From positions 21,213,501 through 21,277,500 of the forward strand of contig NC_071336.1 of NCBI RefSeq assembly GCF_027744825.2: a stretch of DNA of 64,000 nucleotides. Reading direction: 5' to 3'. The notes beneath the pieces are model-generated. The model ran no database searches. It was not told the DNA's origin and saw only the letters and a program-made list of their open reading frames with translations. Below, in pieces: positions 23,521 to 34,129 of this stretch. The first letter of the stretch is position 1, and each line of letters starts with the position of its first letter. Source of the stretch: Synchiropus splendidus (lineage: Eukaryota; Chordata; Actinopteri; Syngnathiformes; Callionymidae). The position numbers and the translations under genes were made by a program.

Positions 23521-25952
23521 AAAAAGCCACATTTGCAGATTCTTCCTTATCACCGAAATACAAGAAATCATGTGTTGGTGTGTGTGTGTTTGTGTTGGTG
23601 GAGGTTGGATAAGGCCACAGTAAATAAATCATGGGGGGCTCATTGGAAGAAGGTCAACGGCTGGACCCTGTCTGCACAAACGCACACACAGACACACATC
23701 CAGGCGTGCTGACAGGCCCCTGCCCCTCATTTCGGGGTGCTCTGGGTGATTCTCCCAGCGTAATGGCTTCTACCCCATTTCCAGTCTCCTGTCTGAAAGA
23801 AATCACACACAGACCCTCCAACAGTGGCTCACATACACTGACATACACACACCTGGCCGGTCGTGCATTGGGGAAAGGATGGAAACAGTCGGGTAAATAC
23901 GTTCTATTGTAGATATTTTGTGTTTGTCTGCATCGGCATGTGGTTCTACTTTGTCACATTATCTCTTATTGTTTCCTGGCTTTATTACCCACATACTTGT
24001 GTATATCTCCAGTCCTGGTTGTGGTCTTTTGTTGGTCTGTAAATGCGCTTTCATTTCTTGCGTATGTTTAAAGAGCACGCTGCTGGAGTTTGGCCCTCTC
24101 AAGTGTGCGTTTCTGCTTGCCGCTTTGTCAGGGAAAGAGACCAGAAAAAGTATGGCTGAGCAGTGGTCAAATTACTCTGTATGTGGAGGTGAGTTGAGCT
24201 GACGGGCGAAATGTTGCAGAAGCGAGTTAAACCTTTTATTTATTTATTTATTTTTTTAATGGCAGGAAGTGGACAACATGAGAAATTTAAAATGGCTGCA
24301 GTGACTTGTTGAAAACTCTCACGGCCCATTGAATTGATTTATTAATGTGGGCTACTTGTGTCCTGTGAGTGGATGTCGAAATTCTTCAGCAGCTGCTTGT
24401 CACAATATCAGAAAAAGAGTCTCTTCTTTTTTCTTTTTTAAGGCCTTGAATGGTGATCAAGAAACTTTGGAATGGGATTATAACTTCATGCACAATTAAC
24501 AGTGGATATCAGGGAGAGAGTCTGAGCAACAACGTGTCAGATGAAGAGCGAGTGGGGACTGTGGCTGCATAAGTCTGAATTTCTGTCTTTTCTACGGAGG
24601 ATGTGAGTGGGTGGGTCCATCAATCATCCCCAATCATTTATATTCAGTGGCTTATATCACTCCAGCACAATTGGGAGTGGGAGCGAGTCGGCTCGTTTGC
24701 ATAGGGAAGAGTAACTGTTGAAAAGCTGTCAGTGCAAACAAAATATATGGCTGTATTGATGCGTACGTTTGGTGCTTTTTGTTCAGTTTGAGAAGCTGAG
24801 TGTGCGTGTGTGTGGGACGGCAAATATAATCTGACTGCTGTGAATGTATTTCAGGCCTTTTCGGCTCCACACACATCACTTTTTTTCCGTTTAATAAGTC
24901 AGGTTCTCATGTTGCAGATCAAGGTTAATAAATACTAAAAAAAGCGGATTTTCTGTCCAATGATCAAAGTATAGACACAGCGTACAATTTTTACAATTAC
25001 AATTGGCCCTTTTGCTTTTTCAGCATATTCACAATTGTTACAAAGTTATCACCGTTGATTTTTCATGTATTCATAAGATACTTTACCTATGTGCTTTTGT
25101 TTTTTTTACTATTAGCAATTTTACTTTTTTGGTAGTTTTTACTTCCATCTGTTCTTAATACAGCTTAAATAAAATTAAATTTTTACTCCCCGAGAGCTTT
25201 TCCTGAGCCTCAAAATGTGTCGAAATGTGTTTTTTTTCTTTTTTCTGGTAAACATCCACAGCCCTACCAGTTATCCAGTTTATAAAATGGCTTCAGCCCA
25301 ATCTATCAAAGCTCAAAGTGTTATGGGAAAATGGCTCGGGTACACTGTGCGTGTGTCATAATTTTCTTCATCCCTCACTCTGTCCTAATTTCTATCCGTT
25401 TTCTTTCTGACTTGCTCAGTGTGTGACCTTGTGTTCTCTCTGTGTTAGTGTGTGGAAATTGGGCACACCTAACTGCAGGGGCTTAAGTGTAATCATGTAT
25501 TTAGCTGCAGAAATGTACTGACGCACAGTCCGTCCCTTTGCTGAAGGAAAACTTCTGACATTAATTGAGGGATATTACTGCTGGGATCAATTTCCATGTT
25601 TCTGACAGTGATATTCATACCCGTGGACCTGGGCAAATATTTATGTCTGGGTGCAAATATGAGAAAATGACACATAATTCATTCATGAAAGACTTCAAAA
25701 TGTGGGTCAACAAGAATAAAACACCAACTTGCCTAATAACTATGTGAAATTCTATTAATGAATTGGTATGATTTTATTCATACTTTGAATCTGAGGAAAC
25801 ATTCTTTGCATGTGGAGTGGAGACGTATCGATTTCCATTGATTTAGTGGTTTAAACATGTCGGCCAACAGGGGTCAGTGTGTAACCAACTATAAGGACCG
25901 ACAAGAGGGAGACCTGCCGGTGGAGAGCAGGTGGAGGGGGATAGGGAGGGGT
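23521..25952. other. Non-coding DNA, nothing recognised
   Basis: Scattered CA/GT-rich words (for example 23575-23600 and 23685-23700) and TTTA runs near 24236-24255. The segment 25440-25690 is non-repetitive and gives an open minus-strand frame, but no domain is recognisable. Confidence 0.45.
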
Positions 25953-25972
25953 GGGGGGGGGGGGGGGGGGGG
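25953..25972 (+). repeat. Homopolymer G20
   Basis: Twenty consecutive G residues, preceded by G-rich GGAGGGGGATAGGGAGGGG sequence. The whole segment is a strong potential G-quadruplex former. Its exact length may be uncertain because long G runs are hard to sequence. Confidence 0.95.
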
Positions 25973-28189
25973 TATTGTCAAATAGGCGATGGCAAACAAG
26001 GCGGTCTTTAACTCTGCTCATAGAATATGTTAAAGTGATGTCTGTGATGCTCCGTGTGAATTATTTGCCTTATCATAAAGTGCATTTTACCGCGCGGCGT
26101 CATAAATATGCATCAGGACGAGTATTTTCAAAATTGAACCTCAGCCCTCACCACCTTCTTTTTCACCCCCCCAATATTTTTTTTTATTTTTTTGCTTTGT
26201 GCTAACCACACGAAAACAACATTTTAAAAACACAGCGGTGAAAGATTTCCTTCCCTCCGTTGTGGCTCCCTCTTTAAGATAAATCTGCTTATTGTATTAC
26301 AATAATGTGGGATGAGTCTGAAAAATGTTTTGAGGACTGATAGTAAATAGAAAACGCCATGAATGGGTACCATTCTTGTGTGGTAGTGGCCTTACCACCA
26401 GTGCACTGCTCTCTCCCTCCTGCTCCTGCTATTCTCATCTTCATCATCAAAATCCTGTTCCTAATTTCTATGGATTTCCTGCCAAGATCAGCCACGGTGA
26501 TGACCCCCTTAACTCCGACATATAATGTTCTTAATATCCAGATTAAAAATTTTAAGCTCTTTTCGACATGTGAAATTATTTGTGCAATCAAGCACAAAGC
26601 CAACCCCGCCCTCGCACTCTGTCCTCTGTTTCTCCCCTCCACCCTCTTGCAATTGTGGCCTGGCTTCCACAAACACAACTTCTGATGCAGATGCTCTGAA
26701 TGCGTCCACCACCCAGCCAGCATCTTGCAGCACCGCACACACACACCTCCCCCTGCTCTTGTCTCTTAGCAATTAGAAAGTGAAAGACTGCAATAAAGGT
26801 GGCGCTGTACAAGGAGGGCAGTTAATGAAAGAAAGGATTATGGGTAAAGGCTGCATCAAGGGGAGATTAGGAAAGAGGACGAAAAGGCTCCCTGAGACAA
26901 AAGATCCCACTGACAAGAGAAGCTTAGCATACATATCTCTAGCACACACACACACACACACAAATAGACATTCGATCAGCTGAACGATCACACAAAAATA
27001 ATATTTCACAGTGTATTATGTGAGACTGCAGATTTGTTTCCACCTCCAACTGGAATTCGACAACCAAGCCACTATCTTTTGGGATGAGGATAATGATGAA
27101 CAGTTCGCGTTTATTTTACCGCCATTTTTTTGACACGCAAAACAAACGCAGACAATAGATTTCAAATATTCGCATGCCGGGCCGAGTTATAACCCTTCAA
27201 AGCCTGCAGTGGGCTCGCCAAGCCGAGAGGGCATTTGCTCCGTTTGGTGCGTCACATAGCCCAAGAAAACAGCATTTCAGTGTCATAGGATAGGTCCACT
27301 CATAGCTTCTTCACTAGTTTAACGCTAATAGAAACATGTTTATGACCCCCGAGTACCTGAGAGCTTACCATCAAAGTGCGAGACTTTTCCTTAGTGTTCA
27401 ATGCCATCTTAAGAAAAACATGAACTGAGAATAAAAAATTAAACTTTGTTGTAGCCTGCTTTCATAATAATACATGTGATCAAATGACAAGAGAAATATT
27501 GTGATAGTTTTATGCATTTATAAAAATATTAATAAAAAATATATGTATTTCTAACCATTAGTTTTGGAAATATCAAGCATTCTGTTGGTTTTGGTCATTG
27601 ACCGAACTGTTGAGTTTGGTCATTGGAAATGTGTTCCACCACTTGACATTTTAATATTGACCACATGTATCGCAGATTAGGTTCATTGAGGGTCAGCTAC
27701 CTGTGGAACACATAAACATGCATTTTATCTAAAAGAAGAATGATGTATAACAACACCAATAACTAAAAGGCCAATTTTCGTAATAATAATTCTCATTGAT
27801 AACGCAATATCCAGCGTGGTATTACTCACGCCACGCAGCAAGGGACGGAATCAGATGGGATTTAGCCAAGATGTTGTTGGATAATAGGCGTGAGTTCTAA
27901 ACTCCACATCTCGCACTTGATTTCAGGAGTCTGGAGACACTAAGTACACGTCTTCAACACATTCAGGAAGACATGAATTTAAAAACGAGAAGACAGAATG
28001 TTCCAACAAATCAGAAGAAGGACGTTATGGCCAACATGTTTGGTCTGATAATGTTTGGTAGAACACATAATACAGATCTTTTTTTTTTGCTACATTTCTC
28101 TTATACCAAAGATTAAAATATAAAAGTATTTCACATTCTCATACTTGACGCTGTTACTCACTAGCTTGATCGATGTTTATCTTTGATAT
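25973..28189. other. Non-coding DNA
   Basis: Contains a (CA)10 array at 26943-26962. The 151-codon minus-strand frame at 26289-26744 and its shadows contain no recognised domain. The segment 27110-27300 is non-repetitive and moderately GC-rich compared with its neighbours, and could be a conserved noncoding block, but it lacks clear sites. Confidence 0.45.
26943..26962. repeat. (CA)10 microsatellite
   Basis: Uninterrupted CA array. Confidence 0.95.
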
Positions 28190-28363
28190 CAGGGGTGGCC
28201 AACCAGTCAGAGGCTAATACATACAAATATGTAAGGACAATGAATAACAGGTGAAACACATGCCATACGTTTAGTTTAGGGAATGACAAAGTTTGGTGAA
28301 GAGCCGCATGAAACTGGGAAAAGAGCCGCATGTGGCTCGGGAGCCACGGGTTGGCCAGGCCTG
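28190..28363. mobile_element. hAT-type MITE with intact target-site duplication
   Basis: A 174-bp element bounded by terminal inverted repeats: left CAGGGGTGGCCAACC, right end (read on the minus strand) CAGGCCTGGCCAACC, matching at 13 of 15 positions. It is flanked on both sides by the identical 8-bp sequence TTTGATAT (28182-28189 and 28364-28371). An 8-bp duplication with CAG...CTG ends is the signature of hAT-superfamily transposition. It has no coding capacity, and near the right end it contains GAGCCGCATGTGGCTC-type palindromes. It must have been mobilised by a transposase encoded elsewhere. The intact duplication suggests a fairly recent insertion. Confidence 0.88.
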
Positions 28364-28371
28364 TTTGATAT

Positions 28372-30149
28372 GCTCAGGTTTGAGAGGTTTTATTTTGCAT
28401 TTGCATAACATGCTGCATTTTTGTACTGAAGACAGGTGGTCACGATTAAATTGCTCTTTAGGAAGCGGTATAATCTAAGTGTGAAATCGACACTGGTGTG
28501 GACCAACAGTCATGTTTACAACAGGGGTCGCAAAGCACCACATTGGTGACCCTTGGTTTACGATATTCTACAGGCCCACTGTAAAGACAAGACACATATT
28601 TTCATTGAAGACATGCTCGACTGGGCATCACATCTGTTGTCTAATCTGGTCAATACTCTGAGTAAGACTCGTCCGGGCTACAGCAGCACCAGGATCCAGG
28701 CATACTGAGTCTTTAAATAGAGTGATAAGCACTTGGGCCTCAATGCTGAACAGGGAGCAAATTGAAAGTGAAGATTGCCTTCCCATAGACTTTATCTTTT
28801 CCCACTAAAACAGGGAGCAGGCGGCCACGACTACACCTATTGATTTTGCAATTTCAGCAAATTAAGAAGGAGACAGCTGGGCCTATTAGAGAGCTGTCTG
28901 TGGCTAGCACTGGCACGGTCACTGTGGTCTGTAATGGTGATGCTTGGAAAGGAAGAGCCAGGAGGGGGGGAAAAAAAAGGCATGTCTGTCTGTTTCAACA
29001 TCTGTCGGCTTGTTTCTAACTTTACACCGAAGGATGTTCCAGCATCCCAGCTGTCTCTCAAGTTGGTCTGACTGCAGCGTACAGCTCTGATGTCTAAATA
29101 TATAACACAAGGCAATCAGGCTGAATGAATTATCCACGCTCCTGGCTTGCCTCGGGATTTCAGTCATAAAAGAAGCTAAAGGCCAATATGTAACACTCTA
29201 ATATCCATCGTAATATTCACCGCAACAGGAGAAGTAATGAGAGGGAAATATTCCTGTGAGGGCGATTGATAGAGGGACAAGTCAATTATAGACAAGGAAT
29301 AATGTGAACTCTTTCGTTTACACACACTGAGCTTGTGTTTGCGCGCCTGCTGCTCGACTTCATCGCCGCACGAGAAAGGACAATGCTTATCATCCATGAG
29401 GTCAAAAAATTGTTCCCTTTCCTGAGGAAGCAGCCATCCAAGTGCACTAATCCATGATATACATTTATCGGCAGGAGGTGAATTTTTCTCAATTTCTCAA
29501 TCTGATTGTGTTATCAGCCTATATGACTTCCATATTGGAGTTTTAATATGAGAAATTCAATAGCAGCGGTGATGGATGATTTCTCCGGTAAAGGCTGCAC
29601 ATTTGTCTTCCGCGTTGCTTTTGGGATGCTTTAAAAAAAAAATGATGAAATATGAGTTTCTCTTATTGATCATTAGTCTCGGGACTGCACCTGCTTCACC
29701 AATTTGTTTCCAATCAAAATTGACATTAAGATTTATATTTTGCATCTCCACCGCAACATTTCATCATTAGTCATTCAATAACCAGCCGGATTACAAAGAC
29801 AAAGAGCAGTACAAGACGTCCAATTTGTACAATTTCCATCATTGGGATTATTATTTTATGTTGTTTTTTTTTTTTCTCCCCTCCGCCTATTTTACATTGA
29901 ATATTTAAGTGCTTCCCTCAGGCTGATTTAGATGCTTATGAAGACAGAAACATGAAGATTTTGACCACTCGTCTTTCTGGATGTGCAAAACGCTTTTGCG
30001 TTTCACCTCAGGATATGAAACAGCCTAATTGTCTGCTGCGAATATATTTCTTTCACAATTCACTGTGGAGCCGCTTGTGCCTAACAGTATGTGCCGTGGC
30101 AGAGGTGGCATTCTCAAGTGTCCAAATAAATTGAAGAGCGTGTCAATGG
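28372..30149. other. Non-coding DNA with enhancer-like texture in places
   Basis: Contains an octamer ATTTGCAT at 28399-28406 and a small CAGGGGTC...GACCCTTG pair at 28523-28555 that may be a decayed hAT remnant. The stretches 28850-29160 and 29400-29800 are non-repetitive and resemble conserved noncoding DNA by texture only. No gene is seen. Confidence 0.4.
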
Positions 30150-30320
30150 GAGGCCTGGCTTGGCAACTTAACACAGGAATCGCAAGCTAATTCATTGATT
30201 GCCCCTTGGAAAAATACGACGACTAATTGTTAGGTAATTAACATGGCAAGCTGTAATTACGTTCGCCTAAGGACCCGATTAGTGTTGCCGCATGTCTTAT
30301 GGGCGCTGAGGGGCTGTTTC
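30150..30320. promoter_or_regulatory. Candidate conserved noncoding block, homeodomain-site rich
   Basis: Within 170 bases there are GCTAATTC, CTAATTG, TAATTA (30235-30240) and the palindrome GTAATTAC (30253-30260). TAATTAACATGG at 30235-30246 recurs exactly at 41841-41852 in another such block. Clustered TAATTA cores are typical binding sites of homeodomain proteins. No coding-like frame is present. Confidence 0.32.
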
Positions 30321-30414
30321 TGCATGTGCGTGTGTCTAAGCCTATCTGTTGGCTTGAGGACAGATGGCACATTGTCAAAAGCTGACATGTTTTGTTTTCC
30401 CTGATGTGTGTATG

Positions 30415-30449
30415 TAGAGAGGGAGAGAGAGAGAGGGAGAGAGAGAGGG
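30415..30449 (+). repeat. (GA)n-rich tract
   Basis: An imperfect GAGAGAGGGAGAGA array on the plus strand lying between two homeodomain-site-rich blocks. Confidence 0.9.
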
Positions 30450-30484
30450 TGCAGCGCAGCGCTAGACGGGCCGCGTCCAGGGAC

Positions 30485-30620
30485 TTGTCCTTTTGTTTCA
30501 GCGTCGTTAATTAAGTGCTAATTGAGTGTAATTATTTACATCATCACACACAGCGAATGGAGATGTCAAGTGGCAGAGGCACAAAAGCAGTTGGTGGGAG
30601 GCTGGCAGCTGAGTGCTTAC
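30485..30620. promoter_or_regulatory. Candidate conserved noncoding block
   Basis: Contains TTAATTAA (30507-30514), CTAATTGAG and GTAATTATTTACATC in direct succession, followed by GAGATGTCAAGTGGC. It is dense in ATTA cores and non-repetitive. It may form one regulatory unit with the block at 30150-30320, from which only a purine tract separates it. Confidence 0.3.
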
Positions 30621-30900
30621 AATCTGTTGATGCCTGCTTGGTTACGGCCCCGCTGGTGAAAAGGAACAATTAGCAACCAGCTGAAACACATGTTCACGCA
30701 CTGTGCAGAAAAATGTGGCATCGCAGATCGGAAATGTCAAATTTTTGAATTTGTGAATTTAAGTCAGACGTTATTTTTTTTTTACCTCTGGTGAAGTCTA
30801 GAATCGAACATGTTTTCTTAATAGGAACATTAAAGAAATAATAACAATGTTGGAGCCATTAGTATTTCAAAAAGGGGCATTATTTTTATTTGGGTCACAA
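30621..30900. other. Non-coding DNA upstream of LINE remnant
   Basis: AT-rich sequence with a T-run near 30773. The open frame that leads into the LINE remnant begins at 30847, but its first part does not resemble the LINE protein. Confidence 0.45.
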
Positions 30901-31329
30901 AGGATGCTCACCTATGGTCACGAGCTTTGGGTAATGACCGAAAGGATGAGATCGCGGATACAAGCGGCTGAGATGAGTTTCCTCCGCAGGGTGGCTGGAC
31001 GCACCCTTAGAGATAGGGTGAGGAGTTGAGTCATCCGGGAGGAGCTCGGGGTGGAGCCGCTGCTCCTCCACATTGAGAGGAACCAGCTGAGGTGGCTCGG
31101 GCATCTGATTCGGATGCCCCCTGGACGCCTCCCTGGGGAGGTGTTCCGGGCATGTCCTACCGAGAGGAGACCCCGGGGAAGACCCAGGACTCACTGGAGA
31201 GAGTATGTCTCCGGTCTGGCCTGGGAACGCCTCGGGATCCCTTGGGAAGAGCTGGAGGAGGTTTGTGCGGATCAGGAAGTTTGGGCTTCCTTGCCCCGAA
31301 TACTGCCTCCGCAACCCGACCCCGGATAA
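30901..31329 (+). pseudogene. LINE ORF2 C-terminal remnant, one in-frame stop
   Basis: One continuous frame matches the C-terminal end of a teleost non-LTR retrotransposon polyprotein downstream of the reverse transcriptase. Recognisable segments are YGHELWVMTERMRSRIQAAE, FLRRVAG, LRWLGHLIRMPPGRLPGEVF, RRPRGRPRTHW and WERLGIPWEELEE, ending PDPG and TAA at 31327. The frame is interrupted only by TGA at 31027-31029, so it is a pseudogene. The 5' part (endonuclease and reverse transcriptase) is missing, as expected for a 5'-truncated insertion. After the stop, GGATAAGCGGCAGAAG and a GGTGAA/GGATGG-like tail (to about 31362) form the 3' end. The clade is uncertain. Confidence 0.9.
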
Positions 31330-31389
31330 GCGGCAGAAGAAGGTGAAGGTGAAGGATGGAAATTACTGACCGAAAGTGAATAAGAATGT

Positions 31390-31650
31390 TCCAAGTTTTT
31401 GAACCTTATACTGGTGGTGCAGAACCACCAGATTCAGGAACAGTTTCATTCCTGGTGCTGTCAGGCTGCTGAACGTTAGATATAGCTGCAATGCTGTTTA
31501 TTTGTTTATTTGTACATCTTCCTGATTTATTTTTGGACATATAGTTTTGTTTATGGAAACCAGAGGCCTCAGACAGAAATTTCATTGCCATAATATAGTG
31601 ATATGTTTTTGTGCAATGACAATAAAGAAAGTCTAAGTCTAAGTCTAATA
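31390..31650 (+). mobile_element. Second LINE 3' end with AAGTCT repeat tail
   Basis: A short frame from 31421 reads RTTRFRNSFIPGAVRLLNVR, the conserved last residues of an L2/CR1/Rex-like LINE protein. An AT-rich untranslated region follows, then CAATGACAATAAAGAAAG and the tandem hexamer AAGTCT (about 31630-31650), the typical terminal repeats of such elements. It belongs to a different family from the adjacent remnant at 30901-31362. Only about 30 bases separate them, which suggests nested or neighbouring insertion. Confidence 0.8.
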
Positions 31651-32604
31651 TGATTTTACTGATATCATCTGTAGAAAAAAACTGCACAGATAATGCAGGA
31701 CAGTTGACACCAAAGAAGATTTTCTATAAGAATAAGTCTTTTTACTGAAACGGTCTCAAACTCTTTTGCTACCAGGGAAAACGATGTACCGCTCCTTCAT
31801 TTCCATGTTGATGTCTGCTGCTCCGGTTCGAGAAAATACAAAAACAGCTCATTTCGGTTTCAGTACTTTAGTAATCTGAGTCTCCTCAGTGAATTATCTT
31901 CTTCTTGAATTACGGCAGTGTTCTACACATTCTACATCTACAATAACTATGACGCTCAGAAGAGTGAAGTGATGCTCTTGGCCTATGCTTGTGTTACCTG
32001 GGAAAGTCCCTGTTTTTGGTGGCTGCTACACATAAAGACAAGTGAGAAAAATTATGCTATTTGATGTTGCACCAGTTGTGTCCCAAACTGAATGGAAAGA
32101 AAAATTGTAAAACATCCAAACACAAACAACCTGGTTAAAGTCCGTGTTGCACTATCCAAGTTCATCCCACTGTAAATGATTCACTGATAGCCATGGTCCC
32201 CGGCTTAATGGATGAAACGCACCACGCGGGGACAAAGACGAGGAGGAGAGAGTGATGAAGAGAAAGAGAGTGACATTGATCAGTCAGGAAGAGAATGAGA
32301 TGAGGCAGTATCTAGCGTGTTAACACCTACAGCTAATCAACATGACAGAGTTTGGACTTGCCCTAGAAACAACATATTCACACACACCATCGCACATACA
32401 TGTGGCGTCACCGCCTCATATTATGTTACATAAACGTCCAAGACGAGTTCGGCTACCTATATACAAATGCGCAAGAATCTAATCCCCTCTGCTCCCACAT
32501 CTTCATCAGCAACTCACTGAACCTGGAGTCCAATTTGCCCGGGGCTGGACAAATAAACAACAATGAATCTTGATTACTTGCGACTTCTCTTCACACATAA
32601 ACAC
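31651..32604. other. Non-coding DNA, nothing recognised
   Basis: No gene. Purine-rich around 32230-32300. No transposon termini found. Confidence 0.5.
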
Positions 32605-32732
32605 CTTAAAGGTCTGCGGAGGAGACACAGCTGCCATTGGCTCGATGATCGCGTGAAGCATGAAGAACACAAACGTTTGAATGGCCATGTAACAAAGATG
32701 GAGTGTGCCCACAGACAGGAGGACCAATGTCG
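32605..32732 (-). CDS. Candidate minus-strand exon (weak)
   Basis: On the minus strand a strong acceptor, GTTAACTTGTTTTTCAG, ends just before 32732, with TTAAC as a plausible branch point. The next 128 bases are open in the frame reading TLVLLSVGTLHLCYMAIQTF and onward, a hydrophobic peptide that could be a membrane segment. A donor-like AAG|GTGTTT lies at 32603-32605. Another frame is also fully open, so reading-frame evidence is poor and the donor is weak. The peptide is not recognised. Confidence 0.18.
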
Positions 32733-33309
32733 CTGAAAAACAAGTTAACAAAAGGTCACTTATCAACACAACCCGAGGGTTTTCAAAGACGATCAACACG
32801 CTATTTTCAATGAGACTGTTTATTTTGAAGAGTCAAGTAGCTGTGACACGTAGCTGTTTTTTAGAGTCTGGATGTCTTTGGACAGAGCCGGCCTATATCG
32901 AAGTTGGAAATCAATAAAGTGAGAGAGGTGAACTATTGCCAACGCTCACATGTTCTGTTCAGAATGTACACATTTTAGCGGCAAGTTTGCTGAGTTGAGG
33001 AACCTCCAGAATCACAGTAATATCAGCCGTACTGAGATGTCTTGTTTTACACAGGTAAAACATGTTGTGTACAACATGGAATTTGAATCTGTGACAACTA
33101 ATTAACCAAATGTAGTACTCCGTTAGAATTAAGCGTAATGCATATTTTTAAAAGGGACTCAAAAGCTGCAAATGCTCTCTGCTGTGAAAAATAAGGACAT
33201 AAGACATTTACAACTGGGATGGAAGTTACTTCTTCATCTGGGTCTAGTTGAGGTAGTCTGATACTCATCTTGGCAAGTGTTGTGATTCAGTCACACTGCA
33301 AGCATGAAC
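32733..33309. other. Non-coding DNA, nothing recognised
   Basis: AT-rich sequence with no recognisable features. Confidence 0.5.
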
Positions 33310-33690
33310 CACCTTTAAAGGTCATGTCACAGCATCTCAATAGGATTCAGAGCAGGACAGTCTAGGCTTCTCCAAGGTCGACTCTTTTCTATTTTGTCAG
33401 CCATTAAGAGGTGGAGCTACTGGTGTGGTATCATTGCCAAGTTCATTTCCGCTTGAGCTAACAAACAGATGGTTGCACATCCTCATTCAGGATTCTTTGG
33501 TAGGCTAATGAATTCTTGGTTCTTGGTTAACACAGGAAGAGTTCCAGGTCCTGAAGCAGCAATGCAGCCCCAGACCGTCACACTACCACCACCATGGTAC
33601 TGCTGGAACGATGTTCTCCGTACCAGTGTGGTGTTACTTTTACTCAAGATGGAACGGAACACACACCTTCCATACCTCTCTTGTCGGTCC
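33310..33690 (-). pseudogene. Tc1-like transposase fossil
   Basis: On the minus strand, 33544-33597 reads HGGGSVTVWGCIAASGPG, the hallmark of Tc1-family DDE transposases around the second catalytic region. Further downstream 33336-33380 reads RPWRSLDCPALNPIEML, corresponding to the conserved SPDLNPIE segment that holds the third catalytic acidic residue. Frameshifts and stops separate these pieces, including a stop right after NPIEML, so no functional enzyme is encoded. The inverted terminal repeats were not located. Confidence 0.85.
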
Positions 33691-34129
33691 CCGATAGTCT
33701 TGAGCGTCGCGAAAAAATGTCAATCTCTTACTTGTGGTGGAATCATCCCCACTTACCATAAATGAGCAAAATAAGCAGTTCTTCAGATACTGTTAAATTA
33801 TATTTTTAAAAAGACGAAATGCTATAATCTCATCACAGGCGTCAGTATGCGGGAAATGGGAAGCAATGTGTAATATGCAAGTCCATTGCTGTGAGCATGC
33901 CACACTCTTGCATTTTTCAACTATATCAGATTCTCATGTTGGAGATTGCTTTAAGGAGGGTATGATAAGTTACCGCCCATTTCTAGTAAGAGCATACGTC
34001 AATTGTACAATCAAAGGCTTTATCGTTTGGAGTCTTTTTTCGTCTGGACCGACAAATACAATGGCTACATGACTCCATCGTTCCCACCTTGTCAAAAGAC
34101 GTTTACACGTTGCCATGTGGGGATGGGAC
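33691..34129. other. Non-coding DNA
   Basis: No feature recognised; possibly the outer part of the Tc1-like copy, but its terminal repeats are not evident. Confidence 0.4.

Noticed and set aside
28523..28555. CAGGGGTC...GACCCTTG as a second tiny hAT element
   Set aside because: Only about 33 bases long, with short arms and no target duplication; it may be chance.
30895..31314. 139-codon minus-strand frame opposite the LINE remnant
   Set aside because: It is the antisense shadow of the GC-rich LINE coding remnant, whose plus-strand peptide is clearly recognisable.
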